DNA of 64,000 bases from Desmonostoc muscorum LEGE 12446 (GTDB taxonomy: Bacteria; Cyanobacteriota; Cyanobacteriia; Cyanobacteriales; Nostocaceae): contig NZ_JADEXS020000001.1 in NCBI RefSeq assembly GCF_015207005.2, positions 6,471,001 to 6,535,000 of the forward strand, given 5' to 3'. The position numbers were made by a program, and so were the translations under genes. The notes below the pieces were generated by a model. That model saw nothing but the letters and a program-made list of their open reading frames with translations. It ran no database searches and had not been told where the DNA came from. Positions 27,772 to 37,500 of the stretch are shown piece by piece (position 1 is the stretch's first letter; the number at the start of each line of letters is the position of its first letter).

Positions 27772-27882
27772 TATAGCGTTTCCCCACAAGCGTGAAGTAC
27801 AACTGTAAAGGCACGGCAGTGCTGTCGTGCCCCTACACCTTGCGATATGGTGTTGTACTGGATCTGAATGGGAACCGCTATA
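27772..27882. mobile_element. small MITE-like element, copy A
   Basis: The ends TATAGCGTTTCCCCA and TATAGCGGTTCCCA (minus strand) are inverted repeats. The inside holds GGCACGGCAGTGCTGTCGTGCC, and TTGCGATATGGTGTTGTACTG. A near-identical copy is at 44120-44224. Confidence 0.75.
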
Positions 27883-27921
27883 CTGATGCTAATTTGAAAT
27901 AAAAATACGACAGAGTATAGT

Positions 27922-27947
27922 TAGGGGCGTACAGCTGTACGCCCCTA
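27922..27947. repeat. perfect palindrome, GGGGCGTACAG type, copy 1
   Basis: The arms TAGGGGCGTACAG are perfectly self-complementary over 26 bp. The 24-bp core recurs at 51725-51748. Confidence 0.85.
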
Positions 27948-27999
27948 CAGACAATTAGTATGTTGCAAATATTTTTGAAAATAGTATGATAATTTCCGC

Positions 28000-28035
28000 A
28001 GTAATAAAATTAGCGGGGCTTTGTGTCCCGCTAAT
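28000..28035 (-). terminator. probable terminator of petJ
   Basis: On the minus strand a perfect 9-bp stem ATTAGCGGG / CCCGCTAAT with a 9-nt loop is followed by TTTATTAC, a weak T-tract. It lies about 130 bases after the petJ stop codon. Confidence 0.65.
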
Positions 28036-28164
28036 TATTAATCTTTGAAATTACAGTAGTTTGCAACTAAATGAAGTACGGAACCTCAGATTTCAAGCCA
28101 GATATGAAGACTCTTTTACTCCTGAATTCTGAGTTATGAATTCTGAATTCTGAGCATTTCAGTT

Positions 28165-28497
28165 CTACTTCCATTTATCTGCTTGTGAAAACACATAAGC
28201 AGCAACATCTTCAATCTGCTCAGGCTTTAAACGTTTGCCAAAAGCAGGCATGGCAGCTTTACCGTTTGTAACTTGAGCAATAATCGCCTCTGCTGAGTAC
28301 ATGCCATACTTTTCCAAAGCGTCCTTTTTCAAGCTCTTTTCTGCTTTCACTAAATTCTTGCCACCTGCATGACAAGAAGCACAATTAGCACTAAATAATT
28401 TAGCTCCACTAGCAACATCTGCGGCTAAAGCTGGACTACTGAAGGCAAAGGTGAAGATTGCTATGCCTAACAGCATGACTGTAATAATTTTTTTCAT
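28165..28497 (-). CDS. petJ: cytochrome c6 (soluble lumenal electron carrier)
   Basis: The start is at ATG 28495-28497 ([15 protein letters not shown]). The frame runs on to 28590, but that part is not family-like. The 110-residue precursor has a signal peptide cleaved after ALA (residue 25). The mature part has the heme site CASCH (Cys39, Cys42, His43) and a Met axial ligand in MPAF (Met83), and ends [14 protein letters not shown], the cytochrome c6 C-terminus. It carries electrons from cytochrome b6f to photosystem I or cytochrome oxidase in the thylakoid lumen and can substitute for plastocyanin. It stands alone, with a likely terminator downstream. Confidence 0.95.
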   Translation of the reverse strand: MKKIITVMLLGIAIFTFAFSSPALAADVASGAKLFSANCASCHAGGKNLVKAEKSLKKDALEKYGMYSAEAIIAQVTNGKAAMPAFGKRLKPEQIEDVAAYVFSQADKWK

Positions 28498-28676
28498 TTC
28501 GTGTTCCCTCTGCAATAACGGCTGATTCGGTGGAATATCCTCCATAATTGTCAGTTGAGCCGCTGCCATAGTCAAATGACAAGCTGTCAAACTTAGTCTT
28601 AAAAAAGAATTCAGAATTCAGAATTCTGAATTCTGAATTCAGAATTCAGATAACATACCCTACAATAATTTGATTT

Positions 28677-29168
28677 TTACACAGCCCCTAACTTATTCAG
28701 TGCATCTTCTGTTACACGACAAATTCGCCAATCATCTAATATGGATGCTCCCATGCTACGGTAAAATTCTTGGGCTGATTCATTCCAATCCAACACACTC
28801 CATTCTAACCGTCCACAATTACGTTCTACGGCTATTTGGGCTACTTTAGTCAGGATAGCTCTACCAATACCTTGCCTGCGATATTCTGGTAAAACAAATA
28901 AATCTTCTAAATAAATTCCTGGCTTGGTCAGAAATGTTGAATAATTATGAAAAAATAGGGCAAACCCAACAGCTTGACTGCCAGATTCTGCTAGTATTGC
29001 TTCTATATATCTGTGGGAACCAAATAAATGTTCCTTAAGTGCTAGAGCATTGCCGGTGACAGCGTGAGATAATTTTTCATACTCAGCAAGCCCTTCAATT
29101 AATTTAAACAGTACGCTGTAATCAGCTGGCTCGGCAAAACGCACAATCAAATTGCTACTCGCAGTCAT
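28677..29168 (-). CDS. GNAT-family N-acetyltransferase
   Basis: The start is placed at ATG 29166-29168 (MTASSNLIVRFAEPADY). The longer frame to 29183 runs into the CTATAGTCCATAG repeats upstream. The roughly 163-residue protein has the GNAT core: RFAEPADYSVLFKLIEGLAEYE at the N-terminus, strand 4 LEDLFVLPEYR, the acetyl-CoA loop RRQGIGRAIL, and the C-terminal LEWSVLDWNESAQEFYRSMGA. This arrangement is typical of the diamine/SSAT-like acetyltransferases. It would transfer acetyl from acetyl-CoA to an amine, but the substrate is unknown. Confidence 0.87.
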   Translation of the reverse strand: MTASSNLIVRFAEPADYSVLFKLIEGLAEYEKLSHAVTGNALALKEHLFGSHRYIEAILAESGSQAVGFALFFHNYSTFLTKPGIYLEDLFVLPEYRRQGIGRAILTKVAQIAVERNCGRLEWSVLDWNESAQEFYRSMGASILDDWRICRVTEDALNKLGAV

Positions 29169-29484
29169 TAGTCTATAGTCCATAGTTCATAGTCCATAGT
29201 CTATAGTCAACTGTGCAATTTTTTTTGATTAATGACTAAACAAAAGCCGAAAAAAGGTACAAAACACCCGGTTTTTTTGCAGTGGCGATCGCCCCCGCTC
29301 AAAAAATGTTTCGTGATGAGAGATAATGAGGTCAGGTATCATACCAATTTGGGATTTTAAGTCGCACCTCTGGTGCGCTGGAAGCGCAACTGCGATTTTG
29401 GATTAAATGTCTTTGCTAAAGACTATTCCAATAATCTCTATTTATCCTAACTTGGTATTAGGTCTTAATTATCGGGTAAAATTG
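29169..29484. other. intergenic region with TAGTCCA tandem repeats
   Basis: CTATAGTCCATAGTTCATAG-type units at 29169-29212 are tandem and partly palindromic. The rest shows no gene. A HIP1-like GCGATCGC lies near 29284. Confidence 0.5.
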
Positions 29485-30657
29485 TTAGATCAACCAACCT
29501 TTTAACCGTTTTGCTATGTGGGGACGCCGCAATTTTCGCATGGCTTTACTTTGAATTTGTCGCACCCGCTCACGCGAAAGATTGAACATATTGCCAACTT
29601 CTTCCAAGGTACAGGGTTCGCTAGTTGTCAAGCCATAGCGTAAAGAAATTACGTCTTTTTCCCGTGGAGTTAACACGTCACCCAATACTTCCCAAATCTC
29701 CTGACGCATCATGTTTTCGTTCATTTTTGCTTCTGGAGATAGGTTATCTTCGTCTTCTAACAAATCCATCAATTCTGTGTCTTCTTCTTTACCAACACGG
29801 TGGTTGAGAGAAAGTGCTTGACGGCGTAATTGTTGTAGTTGACGTAGTTGTTGGACACTAATTTCTAAAGCTTCCGCCATTTCACCTTCGGAAGGATTAC
29901 GACAGAGTTTTTGCTTGAGTTCTCGTTGTGCTTTTTTGAGTTTGTTAAGTTTTTCAACAATATGAATTGGTAGCCTGATTGTTCGCGCATCATTAGCGAT
30001 CGCTCTAGTAATCGCTTGTCTAATCCACCAATAGGCGTAAGTAGAAAACTTATATCCTTTATCTGGATCAAACTTTTCTGTAGCACGATTTAAACCCATT
30101 GCTCCTTCCTGAATTAAATCCAGAAAAGGTACTCCCCGATTCAGGTATCGCTTCGCAATAGAAACTACTAATCTCAGATTAGAGCGAATCATTTTACGTT
30201 TCGCTACTCTACCTTGATATAAGCGACTTTCTAATTGCTTTTCTGTCATTTCTAGCTCAGAAGCTACTTCTAACTTACTAGGTTCCTGTCCCAATTTTGA
30301 CTGTAAAGTAGCTTGTAATTCCCTAATTTCTTCGAGAAACCTAACTCGCCGTGCTAACTCCACTTCTTCATCCGGTTTTAGCAGCGGATAACGCGCCATT
30401 TCCTTAAAAAACGCGCCTACAGCATCATCATGTTCGGTTTTATTGTATCCCGAAGGACGAGCCGCTGCCATTTCATCTCCATCCCGTTCCTCCGATTCCA
30501 AATTTTCTACTAAAATTTGAGGCTCTTCATCAGCTACTGCATCTAAATTCTCCAGTAATAGTTCTTCACTCTCAGCAGTATTCTCCAGTATTTCCATTTT
30601 TCCCAATTCAACAATATTCATAGTTTCCTTTAGGGATCGTTGCTTTGTTTGGTACAT
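29485..30657 (-). CDS. sigma-70 family RNA polymerase sigma factor (RpoD-like, probably group 2)
   Basis: The protein has 390 residues. An acidic N-terminus (about 1-70) replaces the region 1.1 of the housekeeping factor. Region 1.2 is GAFFKEMARYPLLKPDEEVELARRV. Region 2 is NLRLVVSIAKRYLNRGVPFLDLIQEG and KGYKFSTYAYWWIRQAITRA (-10 recognition). Region 3 starts IRLPIHIVEKLNKLKK, and region 4 ends LSRERVRQIQSKAMRKLRRP (-35 recognition). The full set of regions and the length match cyanobacterial group-2 sigma factors, which serve stress, nitrogen or dark responses. I cannot assign which Sig letter. An alternative start is ATG 30621 (MNIVELG). Confidence 0.92.
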   Translation of the reverse strand: MYQTKQRSLKETMNIVELGKMEILENTAESEELLLENLDAVADEEPQILVENLESEERDGDEMAAARPSGYNKTEHDDAVGAFFKEMARYPLLKPDEEVELARRVRFLEEIRELQATLQSKLGQEPSKLEVASELEMTEKQLESRLYQGRVAKRKMIRSNLRLVVSIAKRYLNRGVPFLDLIQEGAMGLNRATEKFDPDKGYKFSTYAYWWIRQAITRAIANDARTIRLPIHIVEKLNKLKKAQRELKQKLCRNPSEGEMAEALEISVQQLRQLQQLRRQALSLNHRVGKEEDTELMDLLEDEDNLSPEAKMNENMMRQEIWEVLGDVLTPREKDVISLRYGLTTSEPCTLEEVGNMFNLSRERVRQIQSKAMRKLRRPHIAKRLKGWLI

Positions 30658-31441
30658 AATTTAGTTACAGCTACTCGTTTGAGGCTTGGTAGTTTTCCCT
30701 AAGGTAAGAATGCACCCGTTTATATAGCCGAATACAAGCTTATGCTAATTTCTCTTCAGGAATAAAAATTGCTAGTACCTACTAAATAAGGGTTACAGTT
30801 AGATACAAGCTATAACGTAACTGGCTTTCGCACCCAACAACACTTGTTTCTCAGGCTGAAAACAGATATATTCTTCATTCTTTTCTTAATTACCAAATAT
30901 GTCAAACCCCCTCAAACTTTCTCAACTTAACAAATATAAAAATCTCAGCTAACTATCCAGATTTCTTAAATCTTCATATATCTTTCTAAATATTTTTAAT
31001 GTCTAGGTGCTGGAAGTCACTGGATAAAACGAAAACCTGGTGTTGGGGTTATGCATTCCCGAATGTAAGTTACCCTGATGATACAAATTACAATGATGGC
31101 AGCTTAATTTCGGGATATTCTTATTTGTATAAAAGCATCTCATATGCATAAAGGGTTGAATATCTATCGATAGGCGGAAAAAGGCTACTCCCTATTTAGT
31201 AGATAGAGCAACTTTTGCAGCAATAGCCAAGATGCTTTTATTTGTATAGAGAACCCCAGATATTTATTGCATGTAAAGTTGATACGAATTTGTCTAGTAG
31301 ATTACATAAGAGGAAACTTATCAAGTATTATGAGGAATAACAGTATTGAGAAATACCATTTATGTCTAAGAAAGCAAAAAATTAGAGTTTAGTTATTCAG
31401 AAGCTAGGTGAGTAAAATATCTAACTATTAAGTCAGCGACT
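30658..31441. other. 784-bp spacer between divergent sigma-factor and priA genes
   Basis: No gene. The sequence is mostly AT-rich, but 31121-31249 holds a notable pair: AAAAGCATCT (31131-31140) and AGATGCTTTT (31230-31239), perfect 10-bp complementary arms 89 bases apart, each next to a TTATTTGTATA copy. This could be a structured leader or small RNA, or the ends of a decayed element. Confidence 0.5.
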
Positions 31442-34204
31442 ATGTATATTAATGACGTAAGTTTATCTTCTTTAGTAGTAGCAGAACCTGGGGAATCTTA
31501 CCAGTCAGGTGCAACTGTTAATCGTTGGGTTGAAGTACTGGTAGACTGTCCAGGAACTGCAACAGAAGTAGAAAAAGGTGGAAATCTATATGTATATCGA
31601 TCGCCAGCCGGGTTAGAAGTAAAACCTGGAGATATTTTGAATGTGCCATTTGGCGCACAACACCTAACAGGAGTAGCCATTAGATTGCTGGCAAAACCTC
31701 CGACAGACTTACCGCTAGAAAAAATTCGGGATGTGGAAGATGTTATTCAAAAGAAATTTTTCCGCGATAGTTATTGGACTCTGATGGAACGGGTATCGCA
31801 GTATTACTACACACAAATGATTCAGGTAATACGTACAGCACTACCACCAGGATTATTGGGGCGATCGCAGCGTCGCATCCGCTTAACTGTGGCCGGTGCA
31901 GCAGTGTCTACTAACACTAATATTAATGCTTGGTTAGATACACCTTTGATGCGTGTGATTCCTCAAGCTTATTCTTGCCTAATTGAGTTTTATTTACTCA
32001 ATACAATCGAAAATAATTATTTGATTAAAATTTTGGCTTTATTAAGCTTTCAAAGTTTAGTAGCCAAAGTTAACAATAAAGATGCTGATAAAATTCTCCA
32101 ACTCCTACAGCAACAAGCAGACGGTGATTATAGCTTTCGGTACTTACAAAATCAAGTCCAACGAGCTTACCAGGGAGTCCGCGAACTATTGCGACGAGGT
32201 TTAGTAGAAAGTTACTTAGAACCGCCCCAACTGACTAAGCCGAAATTTGAAAAAGCAGTGACGCTAGTGGGCAGTACATTTGATCGTGAATTAACAACTC
32301 GCCAACGAGAAATTTTGGAAGTCTTGCGGCGGCGTGGTGGGGAGTTGTGGCAAAGTGAATTATTGCAAATTTGCAATGCTAGTTCCTCGATTTTGAAGAC
32401 CCTAGCACAAAAGGGTTATATCGTCATCGAAGAACGGGAAGTATTGCGAACAGAACAAAGCCCGACATTAGCTCAAGATCGACCAAAAACGTTAAATTCA
32501 GCCCAAGCCAGCGCCCTAGCAACAATCGAGTCATTAAATGGATTTGCTCAAGTTTTGTTGCATGGGGTGACAGGTTCCGGAAAAACCGAAGTATATTTGC
32601 AAGCGATCGCTCCTCTACTGAAAGTCGGCAAATCCGCCCTGGTTTTAGTCCCAGAAATTGGACTCACACCCCAACTAACCGATCGTTTTCGCGCCCGCTT
32701 TGGCAATAAAGTGAGCGTATATCACAGCGCCCTCTCAGACGGTGAACGTTACGACACCTGGCGACAAATGCTCACCGGAGAACCCCAAGTTGTGATTGGC
32801 ACCCGCAGCGCCATTTTCGCCCCTTTACCCAACTTGGGTTTAATCATCTTAGATGAAGAACACGACAGCAGCTTCAAGCAAGACTCACCCATCCCCACCT
32901 ACCACGCCCGCACCGTCGCCCAATGGCGAGCCGAATTAGAAAATTGCCCCCTGGTTTTAGGTTCCGCTACCCCTTCCTTGGAAAGTTGGTTGAGTGTGAG
33001 GGAGCAGAGGGGTAGAGGGGCAGGGGAAGCAGGGGAAGCAGGGGAAGAATTCTTAACTCCTAACTCCTCACTCCTCACTCCTAACTCCCCACTCCCCACT
33101 CCCCACTCCCCACTCCCCACTCACTACCTTTCCCTCCCCAAACGCATCAATTCCCGCCCACTACCGCCAGTCGAAATTGTGGATATGCGCCAAGAGTTGC
33201 AGCAGGGAAATCGTTCTATATTTAGTAGATCCTTGCAAGAAGCTTTGCAACAGTTAAAAGAAAGACAGCAGCAAGGAATTTTATTTATCCATCGTCGGGG
33301 ACACAGTACTTTTGTATCTTGCCGCAGTTGTGGCTATGTGTTGGAATGTCCCTACTGTGATGTGTCGCTGGCATATCATCACACCGAAGAGGGAGCGCCG
33401 GAATTATTGCGGTGTCATTACTGTAACTATACGCGATCGCATCCCAAATTTTGCCCCGATTGCAGTTCCCCTTACCTCAAATTCTTCGGTAGTGGTACTC
33501 AGAAAGTCACCCAGGAACTAGCGCGACAGTTTCCGCAATTACGCTTAATTCGGTTTGATAGTGATACCACCCGCAACAAAGGCGCACACCGTACCCTACT
33601 TACGCAGTTTGCTAACGGCGAAGCAGATTTATTAGTAGGTACGCAAATGCTCACCAAAGGTTTAGATTTGCCGCAGGTGACACTGGTAGGCGTTGTTGCC
33701 GCCGATGGGTTGCTGAATTTATCAGATTATCGTGCCAGCGAACGCGCATTTCAAACCTTGACTCAAGTAGCTGGACGTGCTGGGAGAGGCGACGATCCAG
33801 GTAGAGTTATTGTACAAACTTATACTTCCGAACATGCAGTAATTCAGGCAGTGCGATCGCATGATTATCAGTCTTTTTCTCAGGCAGAATTAGAACAGCG
33901 CCAAGCCTTGAATTATCCCCCCTATGGAAGGTTAATTTTGTTGCGCTTGAGTAGTCTCGATCCCATTCAAGTGCAGAATACAGCCCAGATAATCGCCACA
34001 GCTTTAAGTGCAAACGAAGAATTAGAGATATTGGGGCCAGCACCAGCGAGTATTTTACGAGTAGCTAATCGTTATCGTTGGCAAATATTGATTAAATTCG
34101 CTCCTGATGAATTGCCGCAATTGCCAGATTGGGAACAAGTGCGATCGCTTTGTCCCCAATCTGTGAGTTTGACCATAGATGTAGACCCATTAAATATTAT
34201 GTAA
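31442..34204 (+). CDS. priA: primosomal protein N' (replication restart helicase PriA)
   Basis: PriA reloads the replisome at stalled forks. The 920-residue protein has an N-terminal DNA 3'-end-binding domain, then helicase motifs: GVTGSGKTEVYLQ (Walker A, near residue 374), DEEH (near 470), GSATPSLES. A zinc region with eight Cys (CRSCGYVLECPYC, then CHYCNYTRSHPKFCPDC) lies near 626-676, followed by GTQMLTKGLDLPQVTLVGV and QVAGRAGRG. Residues about 519-560, between SATPSLESW and LPKRINSRPLPPVEIVDMR, are low complexity and encoded by GCAGGGGAA and CTCCCCACT short repeats: a repeat insertion that keeps the frame. The rest is intact, so the helicase is likely active. Confidence 0.95.
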   Translation: MYINDVSLSSLVVAEPGESYQSGATVNRWVEVLVDCPGTATEVEKGGNLYVYRSPAGLEVKPGDILNVPFGAQHLTGVAIRLLAKPPTDLPLEKIRDVEDVIQKKFFRDSYWTLMERVSQYYYTQMIQVIRTALPPGLLGRSQRRIRLTVAGAAVSTNTNINAWLDTPLMRVIPQAYSCLIEFYLLNTIENNYLIKILALLSFQSLVAKVNNKDADKILQLLQQQADGDYSFRYLQNQVQRAYQGVRELLRRGLVESYLEPPQLTKPKFEKAVTLVGSTFDRELTTRQREILEVLRRRGGELWQSELLQICNASSSILKTLAQKGYIVIEEREVLRTEQSPTLAQDRPKTLNSAQASALATIESLNGFAQVLLHGVTGSGKTEVYLQAIAPLLKVGKSALVLVPEIGLTPQLTDRFRARFGNKVSVYHSALSDGERYDTWRQMLTGEPQVVIGTRSAIFAPLPNLGLIILDEEHDSSFKQDSPIPTYHARTVAQWRAELENCPLVLGSATPSLESWLSVREQRGRGAGEAGEAGEEFLTPNSSLLTPNSPLPTPHSPLPTHYLSLPKRINSRPLPPVEIVDMRQELQQGNRSIFSRSLQEALQQLKERQQQGILFIHRRGHSTFVSCRSCGYVLECPYCDVSLAYHHTEEGAPELLRCHYCNYTRSHPKFCPDCSSPYLKFFGSGTQKVTQELARQFPQLRLIRFDSDTTRNKGAHRTLLTQFANGEADLLVGTQMLTKGLDLPQVTLVGVVAADGLLNLSDYRASERAFQTLTQVAGRAGRGDDPGRVIVQTYTSEHAVIQAVRSHDYQSFSQAELEQRQALNYPPYGRLILLRLSSLDPIQVQNTAQIIATALSANEELEILGPAPASILRVANRYRWQILIKFAPDELPQLPDWEQVRSLCPQSVSLTIDVDPLNIM
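33001..33122. repeat. G-rich/C-rich short-repeat block inside priA
   Basis: A purine half (GGGGCAGGGGAAGCA units) is followed by a pyrimidine half (CTCACTCCTAA and CTCCCCACT units). It encodes about 40 extra residues at a position where PriA proteins normally have a short loop. Confidence 0.85.
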
Positions 34205-34568
34205 ATTTTGGTTGATAAAAAATACTTGAAACCAATATTCAGAATTCATTCGTACAGAATAATTCTGAATTTTTACTCCTGAATTCTTTTCAATGCTATG
34301 CTCAATCCACAAAAACTAATGAGAGCGATTAACTAATTTCTTGAAAACACAGAATAAGGACTGATTCTTGTAGAGACGGCGATTTATCGCGTCTTTGTGA
34401 TCTAAAATTTTCATCAAAAAACCTTAACCGAACCGTATTGACGCCGCACCTGTAATTATTGAAGGTGCGTTAGCCTACGGCATAACACACCCTACTGACA
34501 TTTATATTTCTCTTTATGGGTAGAGTATTCTGACTCCTGAATTCTGACTCCTGACTCCTGTTTATAAA
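34205..34568. other. intergenic region with small hairpin repeats
   Basis: No gene. It has a TTCTGAATT palindrome-type stretch, a GAGACGGCGATTTATCGCGTC hairpin near 34374-34394, and GACTCCTGA tandem units just before the end of the DUF4347 gene. Confidence 0.55.
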
Positions 34569-37500
34569 TCAACTCAAAGTAATAAAATGACTAGCGTTTA
34601 AATTGGATGCCGTAATTCCAGTTAACAAACCAATACTGAGGTTACCAGAAATAACCTTAATTAACGCATCATTCCCGCTTTGAGTAATAGACAAACCTGA
34701 GTAGCTTAAACCACCTGATAAAGCAATCAAATCTTCACTGATATTGAAGTCTTTGATAGTATCTCTACCTTCATTTTTAGCAAGCACAAAGATATCACTA
34801 CCTGCACCTCCTGTAAGATTATCAGTACCCAAACCGCCGTAAAGTTGATCGTTTCCTAGCCCGCCAACAATCACATCATTACCAGCAAAGCCAAAAATCA
34901 GATCGTCTGAGCTAGTTCCCTGCAAAGGGTTATCATTATTGGCTGAACCAGTAATGATGCTATTAATTTGATTGCCACTTTTAATGTTAACCACATCAAC
35001 ATCATCAGCGTTGAAATTATTATATTTGGTATCAATACTAACTGCTTTGGCAGTAATGATTTGGTAAAGAATATTGTCATCTGCAACACCATCATCAACA
35101 CCTGTCACCGTGATGATTTGAGGCGTATTCCAGTTAGCTGGGGTAAATGTGACGCTAGAAACTGAAACAGTACCTTCACTAACCTTGGAACTGGTTAAAT
35201 TTAACGTGACATCAGCAGTGGGTTGGGTATCGAGTTGAATACTGAAGTTAGCAGTGCCACCAGCTTCGGTAGTTACGAGTGCAGTGGTAGGAGAGATAGT
35301 AATACCCGCTATGTCGTTGTCAGTAATAGTACCACTAGCTTGGTTATCAGTAATGGAAGCATTAGTGGGATTAGTGAGATTGACAAAAAAGGGCTCACTA
35401 GATTCATCAACAAAATCTTCGAGAATCGGTATCGTGATTGTTTGAGTGGTAACTCCAGGGTTAAAAGTCAGGGTTCCTGTGAGTGGGGTGTAATCAAGGT
35501 TGGCGATCGCAGTATCATTACTAGTGTTGTAATCGACTGTGATGACATCACTACTTGCGTTGGAGAGTTGGACGGTAAAAGAGAGATTACCAATGCTTTC
35601 GCTACCACTTTTATTGGCGATGGAGATAGTGGGTGGGTTGTCATCGTTAACTATGGTAACTGTAGCTGGGTCGGTAACAGGAGCTAACTGGTTCGGGTGA
35701 CTCAGCGTCAGATTAATGGTTTCATTAACTTCAGTGACCTTTTCACCCAGAACATTAAATGTAATAGCCTTTGTTGTTTCTCCAGCAGCAAAGATTACAG
35801 ATCCCGATACAGCACTTGTTACACCTGCAACCTTAATAGTGTTGTAATCAGTGCCAAAAGTTGCCGTGCCATCCAGAACATAATGTACAGTACTGGCAAT
35901 GCTAGTATCGCCACTACGGCTAACGGTGAAAGTAACAATTTGGCTACCACTATTACCTTCAGTCACATTTGGGGTCGCAGTTGAAATGGCGTAATCGATA
36001 TTAGCGGGAGGAACAAAGTTAGTATCCCCTATGTGATTTAAGGGCTGACCAGCAAAATTTTCAGGTGATGTGTTAGTAAGAGTACCTAATATCAAATTCG
36101 GTGGTGTGCCAGTAACTATACTTGCTACCCAATCCAAGGCTGTTGAACCTGTGGTATTACCTGAACGTCCTACATATCCTGCTACAAATGAGGTATCAAC
36201 AACTGTGGCATTAGCTGTAACCAAACCGCCAGTAGAACCTTTTCTAAATACAATTGAGCCGTATGCTATGTCTGTAGCTCCCCCATCTAAAGCCGAAACT
36301 GAATCCAGGACAATCCAATTTGAGTAAGTAGCACCATCAGCAATACCATCGTTATTCGAGTCAATATCATTGCTAAGAGTAGGAGGTACAGTAGTACTTT
36401 GAATCAATAAGAAACTAACAGACCCACTTTCGATGTCGGTTGAACCAGTATGACCGATTGAACTTGAAGCCCCGCTCCCCCATCCAGTTCCACTTCCATT
36501 ATTAGTTACGACATTTGCACCAGAGTTGGGTACATAAGTACTGCCCTTTTGCAGAAGAACCAGCAACCCATTGCTGCCAAACTGCTTACCAGACAAATTA
36601 AAAATATTTTGAACAGCGCCAGGGTTACTAGCCGAATCACCCTCAATTCCAACTAAAAAAGTTCCAGCTGCTAGAGTTGCACCAGGAGTACCACGCAGTT
36701 CAATATATTCTTTCGGGCTATCTGTACCTGGTGGATCAAACAGAATTTCGTTAATGAGTATCGGCTGAGGGGGAACAGGTTCATAGGGTTCATCGGGATT
36801 GTTAAATAGCAGCGAAACATTTCTAGATTCGCTGTTTGCCACCGCCAAGTCAGATTTACCGTCTTTGTTGAAGTCGCCCACAGTGAGAGAATAGGGTTTT
36901 GTGCCCACATTAAAGTTAGTGGCATCTCCAAAGCCACCAGTGCCATTTCCCAGCAGCACTGAAACTGTGCCAGAGTCTGCATTTGCCACTGCTAGGTCAG
37001 AGTTACCATCTTGGTTGAAGTCAATCACTGTGACGGATACGGGATTTAACCCCACATTAAAATGAGTAGCAATTCCAAAGCCACCAGCGCCATCTCCTAG
37101 CAGCACCGAGACATTGTTAGATAGCGAATTCACCACCGCCAAATCCAATTTGTTGTCTTTATTGAAGTCGTCTACGACCACAAAGTTAGGATTTGTTCCT
37201 ACCTCAAATGAGGTAGCTGAGTTAAAAGTGCCATCACCCTTTCCCAACAGGATTGAGACGTTATTGAAGTAAGAGCTCGTCACCGCTAGATCAGATTTTC
37301 CATCTTTGTTGAAGTCGCCCACTGTGACGGAAGTAGGACGGCTGGGAACTTTAAAGTCTTTGGCAGTTGCAAAGCCCCCAATACCATTTCCCAACAGCAC
37401 TGAAACATTTTGCAAGGCATTATTCGCCGTTACTAGATCAGATTTTCCATCTTTGTTGAAGTCGCCCACTGCAACAGATATGGGAGATGATCCTGACGCC

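Larger units (their letters stand above)
27584..28164. other. intergenic region with inverted-repeat elements
   Basis: It holds a 111-bp MITE-like copy (27772-27882), a perfect 26-bp palindrome (27922-27947) and the hairpin at 28009-28035 that likely terminates petJ. No gene was seen. Confidence 0.65.

Noticed and set aside
28498..28590. Longer start for petJ
   Set aside because: The extension would place extra residues before a normal signal peptide. The internal ATG is preceded by a GAGGG site.
35223..35687. A 154-residue plus-strand frame inside the DUF4347 gene
   Set aside because: It lies opposite a clear coding region with Calx-beta repeats. It is a shadow frame.
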